Source: Fen-1308 sp035319185 (GTDB lineage Bacteria > Nitrospirota > Thermodesulfovibrionia > Thermodesulfovibrionales > Dissulfurispiraceae). Taken from it: a DNA stretch of 16,557 nt. The notes beneath the pieces were generated by a model. It was not told the DNA's origin. It did no database searches and worked only from the letters and a program-made list of their open reading frames with translations. The stretch is from assembly GCA_035319185.1 (NCBI GenBank), contig DATHDF010000062.1, positions 1 to 16,557 on the forward strand, given 5' to 3'. A program made the position numbers and the translations under genes. Shown one piece after another: positions 1-7,688 of this stretch. The first letter of the stretch is position 1, and every line of letters begins with the position of its first letter.

Positions 1-2
1 AA

Positions 3-662
3 AGAAAAGACCCTACTTACAAACCCAATAATCTGCCGTTCGTTGTCATCGGCGCGGGCCTCCTGTGGTTTGGATGGTTCGGATTTAATGCAGGCTCTGC
101 CCTGGCAGCAAACGGCCTTGCCGGCGCGGCCTTTATCAACACCAACACGGCGACTGCTATGGCAGCTGTTGCCTGGATGTGCGTTGAATGGCTGCATGCC
201 AAGAAGCCTACCATTCTCGGTCTGGCCTCCGGTGCCGTGGCGGGTCTCGTAGCGATAACACCTGCCGCCGGTTTTGTAAACATTACGGGATCTTTGATAA
301 TTGGTATAGCGGCGGGCGTTGTCCCATACTTTGCGGTTGCGTTCCTCAAACCCAAGCTTGGATACGATGACGCACTGGATGCTTTCGGCGTACACGGGGT
401 CGGAGGTACGCTCGGTGCGCTCTTGACCGGTGTCCTTGCTGATCCGTCGATCAATGAGGCGGGCAAAGGCCTTTTATACGGCAATCCCGGCCAGTTCATG
501 ACGCAGCTCATCGCCGTTGGAGTGACCATCGCTTATACGGCTGTCACGACGTTTGTCATCTTCATGATTATCAAGGCAATCGTCGGCATAAGGGTTGATA
601 TTGAAGAAGAGGTCACCGGACTTGACGAGACCCAGCACGGCGAACGCGCCTATAGTTCGTAA
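3..662 (+). CDS. amtB: Ammonium transporter AmtB, 3' part (5' end outside window)
   Basis: Inner-membrane channel of the Amt/Rh family that takes up ammonium. The reading frame is open from the left edge, so about 219 C-terminal residues are present, roughly the second half of a protein of about 400 residues or more. Visible family marks are WFGWFGFNAGSAL near the start, FGVHGVGGTLGALLTG (its histidine corresponds to the second pore histidine of E. coli AmtB), several hydrophobic membrane segments, and a cytoplasmic tail with EEVTGLDETQHGERAY, the typical Amt C-terminus that contacts P-II proteins. The start codon, signal peptide and first pore histidine lie outside the window. The gene is followed 68 nt later by a P-II gene, the usual genetic partner that blocks the channel when nitrogen is plentiful. 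Identification is secure. Confidence 0.96.
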   Translation, partial: RKDPTYKPNNLPFVVIGAGLLWFGWFGFNAGSALAANGLAGAAFINTNTATAMAAVAWMCVEWLHAKKPTILGLASGAVAGLVAITPAAGFVNITGSLIIGIAAGVVPYFAVAFLKPKLGYDDALDAFGVHGVGGTLGALLTGVLADPSINEAGKGLLYGNPGQFMTQLIAVGVTIAYTAVTTFVIFMIIKAIVGIRVDIEEEVTGLDETQHGERAYSS

Positions 663-683
663 CAGATAAGCATAATGGACTGG

Positions 684-701
684 GAGGGCTTACGGGCCCT
701 C
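684..701 (+). promoter_or_regulatory. Hairpin between amtB and glnB, possible attenuator
   Basis: A 6-bp GC-rich stem (GAGGGC at 684-689 paired with GCCCTC at 696-701) with a 6-nt loop lies just after the amtB stop. It is followed by a mixed T/C tract rather than a clean T run. It could act as a weak terminator or an mRNA processing/stability element that sets the amtB to glnB ratio. No separate glnB promoter is evident in the 68-nt gap. The function is inference. Confidence 0.35.
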
Positions 702-730
702 TTCTCCTTCGAAAAATATTGGGAGGAAGT

Positions 731-1069
731 ATGAAGAAGATCGAAGCAATTATCAAACCGTTCAAGCTCGATGAAGTCAAGGATGCCCTTAACGCTATGG
801 GGATCCAGGGAATGACCGTAACCGAGGTCAAGGGCTTCGGAAGACAGAAGGGTCATGTCGAATTGTACCGGGGCGCGGAATATGAGATATCCTTTGTCCC
901 CAAGGTCAAAGTGGAAATAGTTGTACCTGACGGCGTAGCAGATAAGGCCCTTGCAGTGGTCACCGAAAAGGCGAAGACAGGCAAGATCGGAGATGGAAAG
1001 ATCTTTGTCTATTCAGTAGAACAGGCAGTCAGGATCAGGACGTCCGAGACGGGAGATTCGGCACTGTAA
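731..1069 (+). CDS. glnB: P-II nitrogen regulatory protein (GlnB/GlnK)
   Basis: Small trimeric cytoplasmic signal protein that reads 2-oxoglutarate, ATP and ADP and controls nitrogen targets such as AmtB and glutamine synthetase adenylylation. The product is 112 residues, exactly the family's normal length. It carries the T-loop signature YRGAEY at residues 46-51 with the uridylylation tyrosine at 51, the B-loop TGKIGDGKIFV at 83-93, and R101/R103 near the C-terminus. The ATG at 731 was chosen because GGGAGGAA (721-728) sits just upstream and the protein then begins MKKIEAIIKPF, as in the family; a TTG at 719 in the same frame would add four residues and bury the ribosome site. Its place directly after amtB suggests a GlnK-like role. 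GlnB and GlnK cannot be told apart from sequence alone. Confidence 0.96.
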   Translation: MKKIEAIIKPFKLDEVKDALNAMGIQGMTVTEVKGFGRQKGHVELYRGAEYEISFVPKVKVEIVVPDGVADKALAVVTEKAKTGKIGDGKIFVYSVEQAVRIRTSETGDSAL

Positions 1070-1102
1070 ACCATCGTCTCGCAGTTTATTGTCGAACTTT
1101 GA

Positions 1103-1133
1103 GGGAAAGGCCCATGGGCCTTTCCCTTTTTTT
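1103..1133 (+). terminator. Intrinsic terminator after glnB
   Basis: A perfect 24-nt palindrome (1103-1126; GGGAAAGGCC and its complement around a CATG loop) is followed directly by seven T residues (1127-1133). This is a strong rho-independent terminator that ends the amtB-glnB unit before the efflux operon. Confidence 0.93.
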
Positions 1134-1189
1134 ATTACATTTCGCCTGCCCTCAATCCTGGTTAAACTTAATGAAGCACAATGAGCAGC

Positions 1190-1227
1190 TTGACATTTAT
1201 CATATAAATGAATATAAATATATTTAT
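1190..1227 (+). promoter_or_regulatory. Promoter and palindromic operator of the arsR-efflux operon
   Basis: TTGACA (1190-1195), a 17-bp spacer and TATAAA (1213-1218) form a near-consensus sigma-70 promoter. Two perfect inverted repeats overlap it: CATTTAT-CAT-ATAAATG at 1194-1210, covering the end of the -35 box and most of the spacer, and the 14-bp palindrome ATAAATATATTTAT at 1214-1227, covering the -10 box and start site. AT-rich dyads over the promoter are the usual binding sites of ArsR/SmtB repressors, so autorepression by the next gene is likely. The predicted transcription start is near 1225, at the ATG used for arsR. Confidence 0.72.
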
Positions 1228-1639
1228 GTTTGAAATCACAGAAGCCATGAAGCTGCTTTCCGACAAATCTCGATTGAGGATATTAATGCTCCTCAAAGGG
1301 CGTGAGTTGTGCGTTTGTCAGATAATGGGAGTGCTTGGGATGTCGCAGCCGCTCGTTTCGCGTAACCTGTCGCTGCTTTCAAAGGCGGGCTTTCTGGATG
1401 ATCGCAGGGAAGGCAAGATGATCTTTTATACAGTGCGCAAGTCTCCGGAAAGGCTGCAGCGGCTTTTGCTTGGCGTTGTCGCGGATGCTCTTAGTAAAGA
1501 CCCTGCTGTTTCCGAAGATGAACGGTCTCTCGGAGAATGCCGTGAATTTCAGAAGAGAACCGGCAAATGCGGAATGGAAACCTATCTGGCGTATATGGAA
1601 AAAAGGGCTGCGAAAGCACGAAAGATGCCGAGGCGATAA
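1226..1639 (+). CDS. ArsR/SmtB-family metal(loid)-sensing repressor
   Basis: Dimeric winged-helix repressor that releases DNA on binding a metal or metalloid. From the ATG at 1226 it has 137 residues. The helix-turn-helix region runs from about residue 8 to 72, with LLSDKSRLRIL early, MSQPLVSRNLSLLSKAGF as the recognition helix and a wing ending in GKMIFYTV. ELCVCQI places Cys29 and Cys31 in the position of the As(III)/Sb(III)-binding CVC motif of E. coli ArsR. An extra C-terminal extension holds Cys105 and Cys115 and could give further thiol ligands. An in-frame ATG at 1208 lies between the -35 and -10 boxes, so I prefer 1226; no Shine-Dalgarno is seen before either, and 1247 is a third option. 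It is the first gene of an RND efflux operon, which it probably autoregulates. Family assignment is firm; the inducer is inferred. Confidence 0.9.
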   Translation: MFEITEAMKLLSDKSRLRILMLLKGRELCVCQIMGVLGMSQPLVSRNLSLLSKAGFLDDRREGKMIFYTVRKSPERLQRLLLGVVADALSKDPAVSEDERSLGECREFQKRTGKCGMETYLAYMEKRAAKARKMPRR

Positions 1640-1662
1640 ATCATGACAGAGGAGAATGTCAA

Positions 1663-3027
1663 ATGCTGTTCTCGGAGAAGGTAATGTCATATTTCCAGCT
1701 ATCGCTTGCTGCTTGCGCTGTATTTTTTACCTTTGTTCAGCCTGCAGCCGGGGTAGAGAGGGCGCTCACCCTTAAGGAATCAGTTGCGCTGGCGCTGAGC
1801 GAAAACCATGATCTGAAAGCCTTGAGCTATAATCTGGATGCCGAGGCCGAAAATGTGGGGATAGCGCGGAGCGCGTGGTTCCCGCATCTGAGTTTTGAAG
1901 AGCGTTTTATGCGGACCGATAATCCGACAGCTGCCTTTGCCGCCAAATTGAATCAGGGCAGATTCGCTCAACAGGACTTCGCAGTCGATTCCCTTAACAA
2001 TCCGCGCCCTATCAACGATTTTCAGTCCTCCTTTTCCGCCGAGCAGCTCGTCTTTTCTGGGAAGGCGCTGTTCGGTCTTGATATGTCTAAAATCATGCGG
2101 GATGCAAGGAAAGAAGAATTGCTGAGAAAGAGGCACGAGATCGCATTTCAGGTTGTAAGGACGTTTCTTTCGGTGCAGACCGCAATGAAATATGTCGGGG
2201 CCGCCGAACAGGGCGTCAGAGATGCCGAAGAACACAGGAGGATCGCCCAGCTGCGCTACGATTCCGGTCTTGGTCTGTACTCTGATGTGCTCAGGGCATC
2301 TACCGGAGCTGATGCCGCGAACCAGGCCCTGGTCTCTGCCCGGACAAATATGGAGGTCGCTAAGCGGGCTCTGGGGCTACTTCTGGGCATGCCGGACCCT
2401 GTAGATGTGTCCGACGAAGCGGCTGATATCCAGCGCAGGGACATTGCAGCTTATATCAGCAATGCGTCGGTCAGAAACGATGTGAGGGCGATGGAGCTGC
2501 ATCTTGAAAATGCCAGGAAGAACGTCAGTTTTGCCGGTGCCGGGTATTTGCCGGAAGTAGGGGTTGGCGGATCCTATCAACGCAATGATCACAGGCAGCC
2601 TTTGGGCGGCGAGGGAGACAGCTGGACGGTGCAGGCTTTTTTGCGCTGGAATATTTTCGACGGCTTCAAGAGAGAACACGAACGAAGCAGGGCGAAATTT
2701 CAGCTATCAGAGACCGAAGAGCGGCTTGTCTCTTTAAAGCAGGCGGTTTTGTTCAAGATCTATGAAGCTTACCTTAATGCCGAGGAAGCCAGGAAAAATG
2801 AGGAGCTGGCTGGATCGGCCCTCAAAACGGCGGAGGAGGGGAAACGGCTGGTGGAATTAAGGTATCAAAATTCACTTGCTCCCCTTGTCGATCTGCTCGA
2901 TTCTCAGGCGAATCTTGACCATCAGAGGGCGGCGTATATTGCACGCTCTAACGATTACAGGCTGGCAAGCGCAAATCTCAGTTTCCAGGGCGGATTGCTG
3001 CTGCAGGACCTCGGCCTGGAGCAATAA
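1663..3027 (+). CDS. TolC-like outer-membrane efflux channel
   Basis: Outer-membrane factor of a tripartite export pump. The product has 454 residues, typical for the family. It begins with a hydrophobic signal peptide (about residues 8-30, likely cut after QPAAG), followed by two outer-membrane-efflux repeats. The first opens with LTLKESVALALSENHDLKA and has long amphipathic helices with RYDSGLGLYSDVLRA. The second repeats the pattern with RYQNSLAPLVDLLDSQANL. This internal duplication and the FQ/SW beta-strand pattern are hallmarks of OEP proteins. The ATG at 1663 was chosen because AGAGGAG (1648-1654) lies 8 nt upstream and the signal peptide is then complete; ATG 1684 is an alternative. 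It starts 23 nt after arsR and ends 15 nt before the membrane-fusion gene, so it belongs to the same operon. The transported substrate is unknown. Confidence 0.92.
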   Translation: MLFSEKVMSYFQLSLAACAVFFTFVQPAAGVERALTLKESVALALSENHDLKALSYNLDAEAENVGIARSAWFPHLSFEERFMRTDNPTAAFAAKLNQGRFAQQDFAVDSLNNPRPINDFQSSFSAEQLVFSGKALFGLDMSKIMRDARKEELLRKRHEIAFQVVRTFLSVQTAMKYVGAAEQGVRDAEEHRRIAQLRYDSGLGLYSDVLRASTGADAANQALVSARTNMEVAKRALGLLLGMPDPVDVSDEAADIQRRDIAAYISNASVRNDVRAMELHLENARKNVSFAGAGYLPEVGVGGSYQRNDHRQPLGGEGDSWTVQAFLRWNIFDGFKREHERSRAKFQLSETEERLVSLKQAVLFKIYEAYLNAEEARKNEELAGSALKTAEEGKRLVELRYQNSLAPLVDLLDSQANLDHQRAAYIARSNDYRLASANLSFQGGLLLQDLGLEQ

Positions 3028-3042
3028 TACGGGGGAGATGTA

Positions 3043-4164
3043 ATGAACTATCTTTCATCGGAAGAAAAGTTATTGAGGGCGGGCATGTTACCTGCTCTTT
3101 TATTCATGGCGGTGCTTTCCGTAGCGGGGTGCCATGAAAAGGTATCGCCGGGGACAGCTGAGGTAAAACGAACAGCTGTCTCAGGCGTCACGGCTGCCGA
3201 AGTGAAATTGATTCCCGTAGACGACTACTATGAAACTTCGGGCACCGTGAAGGCGAAGAATATCGGCGTCATCGCAAGCAAGATAATGGGAAGCGTAACG
3301 TCGGTTGCGGTGAAGGAAGGGCAGCGTGTCAGCCGTGGACAGATGTTGCTAACGATAGACGACAGTGATATCGCGCAGAAGGCAAAGGCGGCAGGGAACG
3401 CTGTCGAATCTGCCCGCCAGCAGAAACAACTGGCGGATGTGACCTTCTCCAGATATGCCAGGTTGTATGAGGAGAAGGCCCTGTCCAGACAGGAATTCGA
3501 TCAGGTGGAAGCGCAGAAGAAGATTGCCGCAAGCGAGCTTGAGCGGGCGCAGGCAATGCTCAAAGAGGCGCGGGCCTATCAGGGATACGCCAATGTAAGG
3601 GCACCTTTTGCAGGGGTCGTTACCGGCAAGAAGATCGATCCCGGCAGTATGGCCATGCCGGGCATGCAGCTGATGACTGTTGAGGATACATCGGCATTCC
3701 TGGTGGAAGTGCCGGTGGATGAACGGTTGTCTGCACAACTGAAGCTGGGTGCTCCGGTTGATATGAGCGTTGACTCGCTTAATCTGGGCATTAAAGGGAA
3801 GGTATCGGAGATTGTGCCTTCCGTCGATCCCGTATCGCGGACATTTATCGTCAAGGTTGCCACCGGCGGCCAGGGTCTCAGGACCGGACTTTACGCCAAA
3901 GTCAGAATTCCTACGGGTAAAAGGGATGCGCTTGTCGTTCCCGCTTCGTCGATAGTTGAGAAGGGCCAGCTAAACGGCGTCTATAGCGTGGATGCGAAGG
4001 GTATTATTTCATATCGCCTGGTCCGCAGCGGCAAGCGTTTCCGCAACAATATAGAAATACTGTCAGGCCTGGATGCGGGCGATACGATTATTGTATCCGG
4101 CACGGACAGGGCGGTTGACGGCGGCGTCATGGAATCCAGCAAGCCTTCAGCCCCGGAGAAATAA
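3043..4164 (+). CDS. RND efflux membrane-fusion (adaptor) lipoprotein, HlyD/AcrA family
   Basis: Periplasmic adaptor that joins the RND pump to the TolC-like channel. The 373-residue product has an N-terminal signal ending in the lipobox SVAGC, so Cys30 is probably lipidated and anchors it to a membrane. Domains in order: the first lipoyl half around 72-107 (VTSVAVKEGQRVSRGQMLLTI region), a coiled-coil hairpin about 110-178 rich in K, E, A and Q, the second lipoyl half about 181-214 beginning NVRAPFAGVVTG, a beta-barrel about 218-290 with DPVSRTFIVKV, and a membrane-proximal domain to the end with GLDAGDTIIVSG. A strong GGGGGA ribosome site (3031-3036) precedes ATG 3043. It lies 15 nt after the TolC gene and 2 nt before the RND gene, so translation is probably coupled. 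Confidence 0.93.
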   Translation: MNYLSSEEKLLRAGMLPALLFMAVLSVAGCHEKVSPGTAEVKRTAVSGVTAAEVKLIPVDDYYETSGTVKAKNIGVIASKIMGSVTSVAVKEGQRVSRGQMLLTIDDSDIAQKAKAAGNAVESARQQKQLADVTFSRYARLYEEKALSRQEFDQVEAQKKIAASELERAQAMLKEARAYQGYANVRAPFAGVVTGKKIDPGSMAMPGMQLMTVEDTSAFLVEVPVDERLSAQLKLGAPVDMSVDSLNLGIKGKVSEIVPSVDPVSRTFIVKVATGGQGLRTGLYAKVRIPTGKRDALVVPASSIVEKGQLNGVYSVDAKGIISYRLVRSGKRFRNNIEILSGLDAGDTIIVSGTDRAVDGGVMESSKPSAPEK

Positions 4165-4166
4165 CG

Positions 4167-7100
4167 GTGACCGGAATCGGCATTTCGGGCAGGATAGCCC
4201 GTGCATTCATCAACTCCAAGCTTACGCCTTTAATGGTTGCGGCATCGCTTCTCATGGGTATTTTTGCCGTTCTGGTTACACCTCGTGAGGAAGAGCCCCA
4301 GATCGTAGTGCCCATGATCGATGTAATGGTTGCCTATCCGGGTGCAGCAGCCAAAGAGGTTGAGGCCCGTGTTACCAGGCCTATGGAGCAGTTGCTGTGG
4401 GAAATCAAGGGCGTAGAATATGTCTATTCGATTGCAAGGCCCGGTTCCAATCTGACAATCGTAAGGTTCTATGTCGGCGAAAACATGGAAGACAGCATCG
4501 TGAAGATCTACAACAAGCTGATGTCGCATTACGATATCATACCCCCGGGTGTATCGCGGCCCCTGGTCAAGCCGCGCTCAATAGATGATGTCCCTATACT
4601 GACCCTCACACTGTGGAGCAGCAACGACCGTTATTCGGGTTACGAGCTCAGGCGAATTGCAGCCGAACTGTCGAGCGAACTTAAAAAGGACCAGCATGTT
4701 TCGGAATCCTCCCTGATAGGGGGACAGCGCCGTCAGGTCCTGATCAGCATCGATCCGGAAAGGCTGCGGGCATATGGGATCTCGTCGCAGCAGATTATGG
4801 GCAATCTGCAAAAGGCGAATTTTATGCTGCCTTCAGGTTCGTTTCCCGGCGGAAACAGGAATATGATTGTCGAAACCGGCACCCTCCTGAAGAATGCCGA
4901 CGAGGTCGGCAGCGTAGTTGTGGCCGCATATAATGGAAGGCCTGTATATCTGAGGGATGTTGCGAGGATCGCAGACGGACCAGAGGAGCCTGCCGATTAT
5001 GTATTTATGGGTCTCGGTCCTTCTGCTGCGAAGAAAGGCATTATTGCCGGAGGGTCTGCCGAGCACGAGGCAGTGACTATAACGATCGCCAAAAAGAAAG
5101 GCGCGAATGCGAGCTTTGTCGCAAGTGAGGCATTGAATAAAACTGAAGCCCTTCGCGGCACCCTCATTCCTTCGGATGTGCAGCTGACCGTTACGCGCAA
5201 TTATGGAGATACGGCAAAGGAAAAATCAGATGAGCTGCTGGAGCACATGATGATTGCGACCGTGGCAGTTGTAATACTTATAGCTTTGGCCCTCGGCTGG
5301 CATGAATCCGTAGTTGTTGCTGTAGCTGTGCCCGTTACGCTTGCGCTCACCCTGCTTATCAATTATTTGTACGGATATACGCTCAACAGGGTGACGCTCT
5401 TCGCCCTTATTTTTTCGATAGGCATACTTGTCGATGACGCCATAGTAGTGGTGGAGAACATTCACCGCCACTTCAGGCTGCATGGAGTATCTGCGGAAAC
5501 TGCTGTCAGGGCGGTTGACGAGGTCGGCAATCCCACGATTCTGGCCACGTTTACTGTTATCGCCGCGCTTCTTCCAATGGCCTTCGTTTCGGGTCTGATG
5601 GGCCCGTACATGAGGCCGATCCCGGTCGGTGCGTCTGCCGCCATGCTTTTTTCGCTTCTCGTCGCCTTTATCGTAAGCCCATGGCTCGGGTTTAAGGTAC
5701 TCAAGAACATCCGGCATGCTGAGGGCGAAACAGAAGGGGAGAGGATGCATGCCCTGTACAACAAAGTGCTCCGCCCCATGATCGAAAAAAGAGGCAAAAG
5801 GATGCTTGCTCTCATGTCGGTGGTGGTGCTGCTTGGACTTGCGGTATTGCTTGTTCCGCTGAAGCTGGTCACAGTCAAGATGCTTCCGTTCGACAACAAG
5901 AGCGAACTGCAGGTAATAATCGACATGCCTGAGGGCTCTGCGCTGGAAAAGACGGCGGCCCTGGCGCATGAAATGGGAGACTATTTGAAAACGGTCGCGG
6001 AAGTGACCGATTATGAATCGTATATCGGCACTGCTGCGCCTTATAATTTCAATGGACTTGTGCGCCACTATTTTCTCCGTTCGGGCGGCAATGTGGCGGA
6101 CATTCAGGTGAACTTTGTCGCCAAGAACGAGCGCAGCGCCCAAAGCCATGACATTGCAAAAAGGATAAGGCCGGCGCTCAAGGCTATCGGCGACCGTTAC
6201 GGAGCAAGCGTAAAAATCGCCGAGATCCCGCCGGGGCCGCCTGTCCTAGACACACTGGTTGCCGAAGTCTACGGGCCAGATCAGGCCGGCCAGATCCGTG
6301 TAGCGAAATCGGTCAAGGACGTCTTCCTGAGCACGCCTGGAGTGGTTGATGTGGACTGGTACGTGGAAGCAGATCAGAAAAAGATCACTCTGGATGTTGA
6401 CCGCGACAAGGCCGCGCTCAGCGGGGTCAGCGTCGAGGCGGCAGCTCAGGCGCTGCTGACAGCCCTGAAGGGCATGGCAGCCGGTCCGGTCCATTTTGAT
6501 CGCGAGAAGGAGCCGGTAGAGATTTTTGTTCGTATGCCCATTGCCGAGCGCGCTTCACTGGCATCGCTGAAGGAAGTGACTGTGCCGTCGGCGACCGGGG
6601 CTTTGGTGCCGCTTGCAGAGATTGTAACCGTCAGGGAGGGCGTTGAGGACAAGACGATATATCATAAAAATCTGAGACCGGTCACTTATGTCATCGGCGA
6701 TGTCGCAGGGACGGAAGAGAGCCCGGTCTACGCGATTTTGAAGATGAAGGAGAAGATCATGCAGCTTCGCTTGCCCGAAGGCTATGAACTGCAGCAATAC
6801 TCGACTGTGCAGCCTCCTCTTGACCGGACGTTTGCCATGAAATGGGATGGAGAGTGGCATATAACCTACGAAGTATTCAGGGACCTGGGTATAGCCTTTG
6901 CTGCAGTGCTTGTCCTGATATATATACTTGTAGTGGCATGGTTCAGGAGTTTTATTACCCCGCTCATCATTATGGCGCCTATTCCGCTCACGCTTGTAGG
7001 CATACTCCCGGGCCACTGGATATTCGGGGCTTTTTTCACTGCGACATCGATGATAGGCTTTATTGCGCTGTCAGGCATAATAGTACGCAATTCGATACTG

Positions 7101-7364
7101 CTGGTCGACTTTATACAAATGGAGTGGAGGGCCGGCCTGGACCTGAAGGAAGCTGTTATCAGGGCCGGAGCTGTGCGGTTCAGGCCGATTGTGCTTACTG
7201 CTGCGGCGGTTGTGGTCGGGTCCTTCGTTATGCTGTTTGACCCCATATTCCAGGGATTGGCGATAGCCATGATGTGCGGCGCCGTGGCTGCTACGGGGCT
7301 CACGCTGGTTGCGGTGCCGCTGCTGTATTACGAGATATATAAGAACAAGCTGGGCCCTATGTAG
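4167..7364 (+). CDS. RND-superfamily efflux pump, inner-membrane permease
   Basis: Proton-driven exporter of the AcrB/HAE1-like group, 1065 residues, full length. It shows the duplicated RND layout: a first membrane helix near residues 20-37, a large periplasmic loop, a helix bundle with FSIGILVDDAIVVVENIHRH, a second loop, and a last bundle with LSGIIVRNSILLVDFI and RFRPIVLTAAAVVVGS. D423 and D424 match the proton-relay aspartates of AcrB (D407, D408), and the RxRPIxxT stretch keeps the TM11 arginine and threonine. At the place of AcrB Lys940 this protein has Arg974. The signature does not look like CusA/CzcA, so a metal substrate cannot be assumed. The start is GTG 4167, with GGAG at 4155-4158 and only 2 nt after the adaptor stop. 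The 48-nt gap after it leads to a small membrane protein. Substrate unknown. Confidence 0.94.
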   Translation: MTGIGISGRIARAFINSKLTPLMVAASLLMGIFAVLVTPREEEPQIVVPMIDVMVAYPGAAAKEVEARVTRPMEQLLWEIKGVEYVYSIARPGSNLTIVRFYVGENMEDSIVKIYNKLMSHYDIIPPGVSRPLVKPRSIDDVPILTLTLWSSNDRYSGYELRRIAAELSSELKKDQHVSESSLIGGQRRQVLISIDPERLRAYGISSQQIMGNLQKANFMLPSGSFPGGNRNMIVETGTLLKNADEVGSVVVAAYNGRPVYLRDVARIADGPEEPADYVFMGLGPSAAKKGIIAGGSAEHEAVTITIAKKKGANASFVASEALNKTEALRGTLIPSDVQLTVTRNYGDTAKEKSDELLEHMMIATVAVVILIALALGWHESVVVAVAVPVTLALTLLINYLYGYTLNRVTLFALIFSIGILVDDAIVVVENIHRHFRLHGVSAETAVRAVDEVGNPTILATFTVIAALLPMAFVSGLMGPYMRPIPVGASAAMLFSLLVAFIVSPWLGFKVLKNIRHAEGETEGERMHALYNKVLRPMIEKRGKRMLALMSVVVLLGLAVLLVPLKLVTVKMLPFDNKSELQVIIDMPEGSALEKTAALAHEMGDYLKTVAEVTDYESYIGTAAPYNFNGLVRHYFLRSGGNVADIQVNFVAKNERSAQSHDIAKRIRPALKAIGDRYGASVKIAEIPPGPPVLDTLVAEVYGPDQAGQIRVAKSVKDVFLSTPGVVDVDWYVEADQKKITLDVDRDKAALSGVSVEAAAQALLTALKGMAAGPVHFDREKEPVEIFVRMPIAERASLASLKEVTVPSATGALVPLAEIVTVREGVEDKTIYHKNLRPVTYVIGDVAGTEESPVYAILKMKEKIMQLRLPEGYELQQYSTVQPPLDRTFAMKWDGEWHITYEVFRDLGIAFAAVLVLIYILVVAWFRSFITPLIIMAPIPLTLVGILPGHWIFGAFFTATSMIGFIALSGIIVRNSILLVDFIQMEWRAGLDLKEAVIRAGAVRFRPIVLTAAAVVVGSFVMLFDPIFQGLAIAMMCGAVAATGLTLVAVPLLYYEIYKNKLGPM

Positions 7365-7412
7365 GGGTACAATTCATTGCGCCCTTTTGATTATGGACAG
7401 GAGGTAACAGAC

Positions 7413-7637
7413 ATGTACATTGCAAACACCGACAGCTGGTATCTGGAGCGCGCTGTTTTTCTGATCGCCGGCATATTCACGCTTTCAAGCGCTGTCCTGG
7501 CGTGGCTGCACAGCCCTTACTGGCTGATATTCACGGCCTTTATCGGAGTCAACCTTATTATCTTCGCTGCCACAGGCTTCTGCATGATGGCCAATATACT
7601 ATATAAGCTCGGATTCAAGCCAAGATTGCAAAGATAG
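7413..7637 (+). CDS. Small DUF2892/YgaP-like two-helix membrane protein
   Basis: A 74-residue inner-membrane protein with two hydrophobic helices (about residues 13-31 and 37-57) and a single cysteine in AATGFCMMANILYKLGF (Cys57). This matches the DUF2892 family, related to the membrane part of the rhodanese YgaP, whose members share a TGFCP-like motif; here the proline is replaced by Met. The ATG at 7413 has a perfect AGGAGG (7399-7404) 8 nt upstream. It is the last gene of the arsR-TolC-adaptor-RND operon and converges with the aminopeptidase gene. The role is not established; a thiol- or metalloid-linked helper of the pump is only a guess. Family recognition is fairly secure. Confidence 0.82.
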   Translation: MYIANTDSWYLERAVFLIAGIFTLSSAVLAWLHSPYWLIFTAFIGVNLIIFAATGFCMMANILYKLGFKPRLQR

Positions 7638-7688
7638 CTCCGTGCACGATAACGAATAGCGTTGGAGCCGCGTCATGGGCCGCGCCCT

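Noticed and set aside
719..730. TTG start at 719 for glnB, adding four residues
   Set aside because: This would place the GGGAGGAA ribosome site inside the coding region and break the family's fixed 112-residue length.
1208..1225. Upstream ATG at 1208 as the start of arsR
   Set aside because: It lies between the -35 and -10 boxes of a near-consensus promoter, so transcripts from that promoter would not contain it.
5226..6149. Minus-strand open frame of 307 codons opposite the RND gene
   Set aside because: His/Arg-rich composition without domains; the RND frame on the plus strand is complete with all motifs.
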